A stretch of DNA of 64,000 bases from positions 201,501-265,500 of the forward strand of contig NZ_CP085530.1 in assembly GCF_020616155.1 (NCBI RefSeq), written 5' to 3'. The notes beneath the pieces were generated by a model, which searched no databases, was not told where the DNA came from, and saw only the letters and a list, made by a program, of their open reading frames with translations. Shown piece after piece: positions 57,732 through 64,000 of the stretch (positions are counted from its first letter, which is position 1; each line of letters begins with the position of its first letter). A program made the position numbers and the translations under genes. This DNA is from Vogesella sp. XCS3. Its GTDB lineage: Bacteria; Pseudomonadota; Gammaproteobacteria; Burkholderiales; Chromobacteriaceae.

Positions 57732-59372
57732 TTACTGGATGGCAGCGGCAGCGTTGGTTTGCTGGCGCAGCAGAAACTTCTGGATCTTGCCGGTAGAGGT
57801 CTTGGGGATGGGCCCGAAGATGATGCGCTTGGGCACTTTGAAGCGTGCCAGGTGGGCGCGGCAGTGTTCGATCACCGCCGCTTCGTCGCCCTCTACGCCT
57901 TCGCGCATTTCCAGGAAGGCGCACGGTACCTCGCCCCATTTCGGGTCCGGCAGTGCCACCACGGCGGCAGAAATCACGCCGGGGAAGCGGCACAGCACGT
58001 CTTCCACCTCGATGGACGAGATATTCTCGCCACCGGAAATAATGATGTCCTTGGAGCGGTCCTTGATCTTCACGTAGCCGTCGGGCTGGATCACCGCCAG
58101 GTCGCCGGTGTGGAACCAGCCGCCGGCCAGCGACTCTTCGGTAGCGCGCGCGTTTTTCAGGTAGCCCTTCATCACCAGGTTGCCGCGGAACATGATCTCG
58201 CCCATGGTTTCGCCATCGTGCGGGACTTCGGTCATGGTGGCCGGGTCCATCACCGTCATGCCTTGCTGCATGGTGTAGCGCACGCCCTGGCGGCCATTGC
58301 GTTCGGTGCGCCCGCCAATATCCATGTCCGCCCATTCGTCCTGTTTGGCGCATACCGACGCCGGGCCGTAGGTTTCGGTTAGCCCGTATACGTGGGTAAT
58401 GTTGAAGCCCAGGGTTTCCATGCCCTCGATCACCGCCGATGGTGGCGCGGCGCCCGCCACCAGGCAGTTCACTTGGTGGGCTATGCCCTGTTTGCAGTCA
58501 TCCGGCGCGTTGATCAGCATATTGTGCACAATCGGTGCGCCGCAGTAGTGGCTTACACGGTGGGTCTTGATCAGCTCGAAAATCAGGCGTGGGTCCACGC
58601 GGCGCAGGCAGACATTGGTGCCCACGTTGGCCGCCATGGTCCACGGGAAGCACCAGCCGTTGCAGTGGAACATTGGCAGCGTCCACAGATAGGTGGCGTG
58701 GCGCGGCATGCCCCAGTCCAGAATATTGCAGCTGGCGTTCAGGTAGGCGCCACGGTGGTGGTAAACCACGCCCTTGGGGTTGCCCGTGGTGCCGGAGGTG
58801 TAGTTCAGCGAGATGGCGTCCCATTCGTTATCCGGCAGCTGCCAGGCGTAGTCGGGGTCGCCGCCGGCGATAAAGGCTTCGTACTCGATGCTGCCCAGGC
58901 GTTTGCCCGGGCCGCTGTATTCCGGGTCGTCTACGTCAATCACCAGAATCGGCTTGTCCAGCAGCGCCAGCGCCGGGGCGATGGTGAACGAGAACTCGCG
59001 GTCGGTAATCAGTACCCGTGCCTCGCCGTGCTGCAGCATGAAGGCGATGGCCTCCGGGTCCAGCCGGGTGTTCAGCGTGTTCAGCACGGCGCCGCACATC
59101 GGCACGCCAAAGTGGCAGTCCAGCATGGCCGGTATGTTTGGCAGCATCACCGCTACGGTATCGCCTTTGCTGATGCCATGGCAGGCCAGGGCACTGGCCA
59201 GGCGGCGGCTGCGCTCGTAGGCCTGCTGCCAGCTAAAACGCTGGCTGCCGTGCACGATGGCGGTACGGTGCGGGTATACCGCCGCAGCGCGTTCGATATA
59301 GCTCAGCGGCGACAGCGGCACATGGTTGGCCGCAGTTTGGGGCAGGTCTTGCTGGTAGCTGTGCAGGGACAT
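57732..59372 (-). CDS. Acyl-CoA synthetase, medium-chain/AlkK-DmdB type
   Basis: A 546-residue AMP-forming ligase. P-loop YTSGTTGNPKGVVYHHRG, then PMFHCNGWCFPW (typical of the medium-chain AlkK/DmdB group), VYGLTETYGP, TGDLAVIQPDGYVKIKDRSKDI and the catalytic Lys in PKTSTGKIQKF. Substrates of this group are medium-chain or branched acids, and the exact one is unknown. The ATG at 59372 has AGGAG upstream. It is divergent from a hybrid kinase gene and shares a regulatory block with yjcH-actP. A repeat lies inside at 59324-59334. Confidence 0.88.
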   Translation of the reverse strand: MSLHSYQQDLPQTAANHVPLSPLSYIERAAAVYPHRTAIVHGSQRFSWQQAYERSRRLASALACHGISKGDTVAVMLPNIPAMLDCHFGVPMCGAVLNTLNTRLDPEAIAFMLQHGEARVLITDREFSFTIAPALALLDKPILVIDVDDPEYSGPGKRLGSIEYEAFIAGGDPDYAWQLPDNEWDAISLNYTSGTTGNPKGVVYHHRGAYLNASCNILDWGMPRHATYLWTLPMFHCNGWCFPWTMAANVGTNVCLRRVDPRLIFELIKTHRVSHYCGAPIVHNMLINAPDDCKQGIAHQVNCLVAGAAPPSAVIEGMETLGFNITHVYGLTETYGPASVCAKQDEWADMDIGGRTERNGRQGVRYTMQQGMTVMDPATMTEVPHDGETMGEIMFRGNLVMKGYLKNARATEESLAGGWFHTGDLAVIQPDGYVKIKDRSKDIIISGGENISSIEVEDVLCRFPGVISAAVVALPDPKWGEVPCAFLEMREGVEGDEAAVIEHCRAHLARFKVPKRIIFGPIPKTSTGKIQKFLLRQQTNAAAAIQ

Positions 59373-59410
59373 CCGGTCACACTCCTCTGTCTGTGTTGCT
59401 GTCATTATCT

Positions 59411-59460
59411 GCACGATGATTGCCCCCAACTCTTGCGCAAGTTTGTGGCAATTGTAACGA
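59411..59460 (-). promoter_or_regulatory. Duplicated regulatory block, copy upstream of the acyl-CoA ligase
   Basis: Counterpart of 57421-57470. Here the centre is the perfect palindrome CTTGCGCAAG (59432-59441). It lies 40-90 bases ahead of the ligase start and 90-140 bases ahead of the divergent hybrid kinase gene, so it could serve either. Confidence 0.65.
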
Positions 59461-59550
59461 ATGATTTCAGTCGCGCTTTTGTGGTGCAAGCTGGCCTAAA
59501 ATCGTGCTTTGTTCGATAAGACATTGCCATCGGCGGGAGAAAACGTCGTC

Positions 59551-61590
59551 ATGTTGCAACACTCCGAGGCGGGGCTGGACAGCTCGCAGCGCAATGCCAT
59601 GCTGTTGTACGGGCTGGATCTGCTAGACCAGGGCGTCACCGTGTTTGACGCCCGGCTGCGCCTGCTGGCGTGCAACCAGCGCTTTCTGGATTTGCTGGAG
59701 TTTCCGGCCGGGCTGGGGCAGGTGGGGACGCCGTTTGCCGATTACATCCGCTATAACGCCTACCGTGGCGAGTACGGCCCGGGCGACCCCGAGCAGCAGG
59801 TAGCCGAGCGTGTGGCGCTGGCCATGCGCTTCGAGCCGCATGATACCGAGCGCATCCGCCCGGACGGCTCGGTGCTGCGCGTGCGTGGCGAGCCGCTACC
59901 ATCGGGCGGCTTTATTGCGCTGTACACCGACAAAACCCAGCAGCAGGCTTACGAGCGGCTGCAGCAGCAGCAAAAGGCCGACCTGGAATCGCACGTGCGC
60001 GCCCGCACCGCCGAGCTGGAGGCCGCCAACCAGCGCCTGCGCGAGGCGCACGCGGCCAACGTGCAGATCACCGCCGCGCTGCAGCGTAGCGAAGAGCGGC
60101 TACGGCTGATTACCGACACCATCCCGGCACTGATTGCCTACTTCGATAAAGACCACGTGTACCGCTATGCCAACAAGGGCTATAGCGACTGGTTTGGCCG
60201 CCGCAACGAGCACATCGTGGGGCAGCGCATCGAGGCGGCATTGGGCAGCAAGTTTTACGCAGCGGTGGTGAGCTATGTGAACGAAGCGCTCACCGGCAAG
60301 CAGGTGACCTACGAATACTCGATGGAGAAAGACGACGGCACGCATATTTTTGCGCGCAGCACGCTGGTGCCGGAGATTGCCCCCGATGGCGAGGTGCTGG
60401 GCTGCTTTGTGCTGTCTTTTGACATTACCGAGCAAAAGCAGACCCAGTCGGCGCTGGTGCAGGCGCAAAAAATGGAGGCGGTTGGCCAGCTGTCGGGCGG
60501 CCTGGCGCATGACTTCAACAATATGCTCACCGTCGTCATCGGCAACTTGGCCGAGCTGCGCCGGCACGAAGAAAACAACACCGCGCTGCTGGGCTACCTG
60601 GACCCGGCGCTGCAGGCGGCCGAGCGTGGCGTGGCGCTGGTGCGCCGCTTGCTGACCTTTGCCCGCCAGCAGCCGCTGCTGCCCAGTGCGGTGGATATTG
60701 GCGCGCTGTTGCAGGACATGCTGCAGCTGATACGCCGTTCTCTGCCCGAGAGCATTGCGCTGCAAAACCAGCTGCCACCGGCACCGCTGTTTGCCATGGC
60801 CGACCCGCACCAGCTGGAAAGCGCCATCCTGAACCTGGTGCTGAACGCGCGCGATGCCATGGCCGATGGCGGCAGCCTGCAGCTGTCAGCCAGCCTGGCG
60901 CAGCTGGGCGAGCGCGAGGCGGCTGAATGGCAGCTGCAGGCGGGCGACTACGTGTGTATCGAGGTAGCCGATACTGGCTGCGGCATGTCGCCGGAGCTGC
61001 TGCTGCGTGTGTTCGAGCCCTTCTTTACCACCAAGCGTTTTGGTAGCGGCAGCGGCCTGGGCCTGGCTATGGTGTACAGCTTTGCCCGCCAGTCTGGCGG
61101 CGCGGTACACGTGAGCAGCACGCCGGGCAAGGGCACGCGCTTTACCCTGCGCCTGCCGCACACCCAGCCCGCCGCGCAGCCAGCCGGGCGGCTGAACTTT
61201 AGCGGCAAGGCCGGCGGGCGCGAGCGGCCGCTTACCCTGCTGGTAGAAGACAACGCCGAAGTGCGCCGCGTGGTGCGCCTGCAGCTCACCAGCCTGGGCT
61301 ACCCGGTGCTGGAGGCGGAAAGCGGCGACGAAGCGGCATTGATGCTGGAGAACATTCCGGATATCGGCCTGCTGCTCAGTGATATTGTCATGCCCGGCAC
61401 GCTGGATGGCCGCGCCCTGGCGCAGCTGGCGCGCAGCCTGCTACCGCGTATCCGCGTGGTATTGATGAGTGGCTACGACGATAGCGGCCACCATGCCAGT
61501 GGCGGCTTTCCCAAGCTGGAAAAACCCTTCACCCCGGCCGAGTTGGCCGCTTTGCTAGACGAGGTAATGTTGTGCCCACCGCAAGCCTGA
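59551..61590 (+). CDS. PAS-containing hybrid sensor histidine kinase
   Basis: A 679-residue soluble hybrid kinase without membrane spans. PAS_7-like domain (about 15-125), a coiled stretch, a second PAS domain (about 175-295), phospho-acceptor His at about 320 (GGLAHDFNNMLT), ATPase domain (N box NLVLNARDAMAD, G boxes VADTGCGMS and GSGSGLGLAMVYSF), and a C-terminal receiver with Asp near 611 (LLLSDIVMPG). ATG 59551 follows GGGAGA; a TTG 14 codons earlier is less likely. The downstream regulator gene overlaps its end. The signal is presumably cytoplasmic. Confidence 0.88.
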   Translation: MLQHSEAGLDSSQRNAMLLYGLDLLDQGVTVFDARLRLLACNQRFLDLLEFPAGLGQVGTPFADYIRYNAYRGEYGPGDPEQQVAERVALAMRFEPHDTERIRPDGSVLRVRGEPLPSGGFIALYTDKTQQQAYERLQQQQKADLESHVRARTAELEAANQRLREAHAANVQITAALQRSEERLRLITDTIPALIAYFDKDHVYRYANKGYSDWFGRRNEHIVGQRIEAALGSKFYAAVVSYVNEALTGKQVTYEYSMEKDDGTHIFARSTLVPEIAPDGEVLGCFVLSFDITEQKQTQSALVQAQKMEAVGQLSGGLAHDFNNMLTVVIGNLAELRRHEENNTALLGYLDPALQAAERGVALVRRLLTFARQQPLLPSAVDIGALLQDMLQLIRRSLPESIALQNQLPPAPLFAMADPHQLESAILNLVLNARDAMADGGSLQLSASLAQLGEREAAEWQLQAGDYVCIEVADTGCGMSPELLLRVFEPFFTTKRFGSGSGLGLAMVYSFARQSGGAVHVSSTPGKGTRFTLRLPHTQPAAQPAGRLNFSGKAGGRERPLTLLVEDNAEVRRVVRLQLTSLGYPVLEAESGDEAALMLENIPDIGLLLSDIVMPGTLDGRALAQLARSLLPRIRVVLMSGYDDSGHHASGGFPKLEKPFTPAELAALLDEVMLCPPQA

Positions 61591-62315
61591 GCCCTGCCGA
61601 GCCAGCCATTGGCGACAAGCTGGTGTACCTGGTAGAAGACGATCTGTCCATTTCGCGGCTGATTGTCACCATACTGCGCGATTACCAGTTTCGCTGCGAG
61701 TCGTTCCGTACCGGCGCATCACTGCTGCAGCGTGTGCGCCAGCAGCCGCCAGACCTGGTGATTGTCGACCTGGGCCTGCCGGACATGGATGGCATGGCCA
61801 TTGTGCGCCAGGTGCGCGAGCAGCAGCGCTGCGGCGTGATCATCCTCAGTGGCCGTGGCCACGTGGGTGATCGTGTCATGGGGCTGGAAACCGGCGCCGA
61901 CGACTACATCATGAAGCCGTTCGAGCCGCGCGAGCTGGTGGCGCGCGTGCGCAGTATCCTGCGCCGCTGCGACAAGCCGGCCGAAGGCAATGCGGCCAAC
62001 CCGCCGCGCTGCGCCTGTTTTGCCGGCTGGCGCTATGAAATGGACAGCTACAAACTGTTGGCCGCAGATGGCAGCGAACGCACGCTTAGCGCCGGTGAGG
62101 GCCAGATGCTGCAGCGCTTTCTGGAGCGCCCCAACCGCGTGCTGCCGCGCGAGCAGCTATTGGGCCAGGACGATATTTCACCCTACGACCGCAGCATCGA
62201 CGTGCGCATCTCGCGCCTGCGCCGCAAGCTGGAAGACGACAGCTACAACCCGCGCCTGATCAAGACGGTGTACGGCGCGGGCTATCTGTTTGTCAGCAAG
62301 GTGGACTGGGAGTGA
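61572..62315 (+). CDS. OmpR-family response regulator
   Basis: A 247-residue regulator with a receiver domain (about 13-130, acceptor Asp 66 in VIVDLGLPDMDG, conserved Lys in YIMKPFEP) and a C-terminal winged-helix domain (about 150-245, PYDRSIDVRISRLRRKLEDD). The start is GTG at 61572, overlapping the kinase gene by 19 bases, so the two form one system. Two repeat words lie inside (61991-62001 and 62057-62066). The target genes may include the divergent acyl-CoA ligase; this is a guess from position. Confidence 0.9.
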   Translation: MPTASLSPAEPAIGDKLVYLVEDDLSISRLIVTILRDYQFRCESFRTGASLLQRVRQQPPDLVIVDLGLPDMDGMAIVRQVREQQRCGVIILSGRGHVGDRVMGLETGADDYIMKPFEPRELVARVRSILRRCDKPAEGNAANPPRCACFAGWRYEMDSYKLLAADGSERTLSAGEGQMLQRFLERPNRVLPREQLLGQDDISPYDRSIDVRISRLRRKLEDDSYNPRLIKTVYGAGYLFVSKVDWE

Positions 62316-62330
62316 TGCCGTGCTGCCGGG

Positions 62331-62440
62331 CTAGGCGCTGCCAAACCGTGCTGGCAGGGGCCGCCTGCTGCGCCCGGTTTTTTGTGCATCGCCGCCGGCC
62401 CAGCGCCGCTGCAGCAAAAATAGCGTTAACAGGCGCTAGC
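62331..62440 (+). repeat. Dispersed ~110 bp repeat, copy B
   Basis: Plus-strand counterpart of 1635-1748. It lies between the convergent OmpR-type regulator and the Gfo/Idh gene, and its right end includes the Gfo/Idh stop codon. It carries the shared core CTGCTGCGCCCGGTTTTTT and a GCAGG/CCTGC hairpin. Changes in the stem relative to copy A keep the pairing, which favours an RNA or terminator role over chance. Confidence 0.75.
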
Positions 62441-63476
62441 GTACCGGCAGGGTATGGCCCTGGGCCGCGCTGGCGCTGGCCAGCTCGATCAGCTGCATGA
62501 CATGGATAGCCTGGCTGACGGGCACAGGGTTGGCCGCACCATCCAGAATGGCCGCCGCGACGCCCGCGTAGTAGTGGCGGTAGTCACCTGCCAGCATCGG
62601 TACCGCGTGGCCGTGCTCCTGGCCATCTTGCTGTACGTAGTGCAGCCCCGGCAGCGGGTCATGGCCCCAGTCGGCGCAGCCGGGTGCCTCGCCCAGTTTC
62701 AGCTGGCTTTCCTGCGTGTCCAGGCCGTATTTCACGTAGCTACCCAGCGTGCCGTGCACGGCAAAGCGCGGCGAGCCGCCGCTTACCAGGCAGCTGGCCG
62801 ATAGCAGGACGCGCAGGCGCGGGTAGTGCAGGGTGACGTGGAAGTAGTCGGTGGCCACTGCGCCATTGCGCTGCGTGGCCAGGTCGGCGTGCAGCGCGTG
62901 CGGCAGGCCGAACAGCTGCAGTGCCTGATCCAGCAGATGCGGCCCCAGGTCGAACCATAGGCCGCCACCGGCTACTGCCGACTCGCGCCAGCGCGCCTGC
63001 ACTTGCGGGCGGTAGCGCTCGAAGCGCGATTCAAACTGGCTGATCTGCCCCAGGGTGCCGCTATCCAGTAGCTGGCGCAGGGTCAGGAAGTCGGCGTCCC
63101 AGCGGCGGTTGTGAAACACCGATAGCAGGCGTTGATGCTGGCTGGCCTGTACTTGCAACTGCCGTGCTTCGGCCAGGGTGGTGGTGAAAGGCTTGTCTAC
63201 CACCACGTGCTTGCCGGCGCGCAGGGCGGCGTCTGCTTGCGGATAGTGGCAATCGTTGGGGCTGGCAATCACCACCAGGTCGATCTCGGGGGTGGCCAGC
63301 GCTTGTGCCGGGTCGCTGACGACCTGTACGCCGGGTTGCTCGGCCAGTAGCTGCTCGCCCTTGCTGCTGACGATGGTATGCAGGCGCAGGCGTGGCTCGG
63401 CGTGAATCAGCGGGGCGTGAAAGGTGCGGCCAGCGTAGCCGTAGCCGATCAGGGCAACATTCAGGTGGGTTTTCAT
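62436..63476 (-). CDS. Gfo/Idh/MocA-family oxidoreductase
   Basis: A 346-residue NAD(P)-dependent oxidoreductase. The N-terminal Rossmann motif is GYGYAGRTFHAPL (about 11-23), followed by the family motif VDKPFTTTLAEA with the catalytic Lys and the C-terminal beta-sheet domain (LWFDLGPHLLDQAL). Family members act on sugars, inositols or biliverdin; the YhhX/YdgJ-like subgroup fits best but the substrate is unknown. A repeat lies inside at 62528-62538. Confidence 0.88.
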   Translation of the reverse strand: MKTHLNVALIGYGYAGRTFHAPLIHAEPRLRLHTIVSSKGEQLLAEQPGVQVVSDPAQALATPEIDLVVIASPNDCHYPQADAALRAGKHVVVDKPFTTTLAEARQLQVQASQHQRLLSVFHNRRWDADFLTLRQLLDSGTLGQISQFESRFERYRPQVQARWRESAVAGGGLWFDLGPHLLDQALQLFGLPHALHADLATQRNGAVATDYFHVTLHYPRLRVLLSASCLVSGGSPRFAVHGTLGSYVKYGLDTQESQLKLGEAPGCADWGHDPLPGLHYVQQDGQEHGHAVPMLAGDYRHYYAGVAAAILDGAANPVPVSQAIHVMQLIELASASAAQGHTLPVR

Positions 63477-63530
63477 GCGCGCTCCACAGTAAGGCAGGCC
63501 GTGTGGCCGGCAGCAAAGCTTGCATGAAAA

Positions 63531-63560
63531 AGCCCGTGTACGCTAGCAAGTACACGGGCT
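63531..63560 (-). terminator. Terminator of the gene at 63578
   Basis: An 11-bp perfect stem AGCCCGTGTAC / GTACACGGGCT with an 8-base loop; the minus strand continues with TTTTT. It lies between the partial minus-strand gene and the Gfo/Idh gene. Confidence 0.92.
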
Positions 63561-63577
63561 GGTAATGGGTGCGGGGC

Positions 63578-64000
63578 TTAGCCTTTTTGCATGCCCAGCA
63601 TTAGCTGGTCGAACAGGCGGCCAACGGCAGTTTGCTGCTCCGGGCTCAGGCCCAGCGTGGCACTGGCGGCCGGTAACTGGCGGCGCAGCTCTACCAGGCT
63701 GGCTTGCTGCGCCTGGATGCGGGCTTGCAGGGCAGAGACTTCGCGGTGCAGCTCGTCCAGCCCTTGCGCGCGCGAGGCAGCGACTTCGGCCAGAATCGCC
63801 AGGTGGTCGCGCAAGCGCCCGCAGCGGTCTTCATCGTCCAGTGGCATGTCGCGTACCACCAGGCAGCAGTGCGGGTAGTTGAACGAGGTATTGCTGCCCG
63901 AGGAGTAGATATGCGTCAGCGTCCGCGCATTGCTGATGATGCTGGCCTCCAGTGGCGTGGCCTGGCCGTCGGTGGCGTGCAGGTGCTCCCCCTGGCTGCC
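63578..64000 (-). CDS. C-terminal part of an unrecognised protein (runs off the window)
   Basis: The minus-strand frame is open from base 64000 to its stop at 63578, giving 140 residues with no start inside; the GTG at 63859 is internal. The visible part contains EASIISNARTLTHIYSSGS, then NTSFNYPHCCLVVRDMPLDDEDR, and a C-terminal stretch with heptad-like Leu/Ala spacing (about the last 95 residues), probably a coiled coil. I do not recognise the family. The conserved-looking Cys-Cys and Asp-rich segment suggests a regulatory or sensor domain, without firm support. Confidence 0.7.
   Translation of the reverse strand, partial: GSQGEHLHATDGQATPLEASIISNARTLTHIYSSGSNTSFNYPHCCLVVRDMPLDDEDRCGRLRDHLAILAEVAASRAQGLDELHREVSALQARIQAQQASLVELRRQLPAASATLGLSPEQQTAVGRLFDQLMLGMQKG

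Overview
The window looks like a chromosomal segment of a GC-rich betaproteobacterium, most likely Neisseriales and probably Chromobacteriaceae (Chromobacterium/Vogesella-like). This rests on the protein sequences, the gene orders (dapB-bamE-fur-aat-bpt-pyrD; rimP-nusA-infB-rbfA-truB-rpsO-pnp; recX-recA), a polar-flagellum type MotD and a type IV pilus PilU. The genus is inference. Apart from one insertion sequence and the AT-rich gene it sits in, codon and base use look uniform.

Layout. 1-3.7 kb: the 3' end of a receiver-domain protein (probably a hybrid sensor kinase), its LuxR-type response regulator, a LysR regulator and a divergent quinone-oxidoreductase-like gene. 3.8-15.6 kb: a nitrogen-scavenging block, with the urea ABC transporter urtABCDE followed by the urease cluster ureD-A-B-C-E-F-G-J. 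A consensus sigma-54 promoter in front of ureD suggests nitrogen control. 15.6-17.7 kb: an AT-rich accessory patch in which an IS5/IS903-type element splits a SIR2/AbiH-like gene, a family often found in phage defence. 17.7-26.4 kb: dapB, bamE, fur, the N-degron transferases aat and bpt, pyrD, a RutE-like nitroreductase, motD, an S49 peptidase, a Rieske protein, a HAD phosphatase and rluC. 26.4-30.6 kb: rne with a long leader, then five identical tandem tRNA-Asn genes. 30.6-38.3 kb: a periplasmic binding protein, alaS, recX-recA, hrcA and mltB. 38.4-44.1 kb: dnaX-ybaB-recR, dapE, an ArsC-like gene and pilU. 44.2-55.2 kb: fadD, then the translation/RNA-decay series rimP to pnp. 55.3-64 kb: the acetate permease genes actP-yjcH, an acyl-CoA ligase, a hybrid kinase/response-regulator pair, a Gfo/Idh oxidoreductase and the 3' part of an unrecognised gene.

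The most striking signal is not a gene. The 11-mer GGTTGGCCGCA occurs 26 times on the two strands (its inner 10-mer 38 times), where a random sequence of this composition would give well under one. It is often preceded by A residues, lies both inside genes and between them, and several copies are paired head to head as hairpins near gene ends. This is how the DNA uptake sequences of Neisseria and the uptake signal sequences of Pasteurellaceae behave, but the word differs from both, so it is a candidate for an undescribed uptake or genome-maintenance signal. Two further non-coding repeats stand out: a ~110 bp element at both ends of the window, each time between convergent genes, and a 50 bp regulatory block shared by the acetate-permease operon and the acyl-CoA ligase gene.
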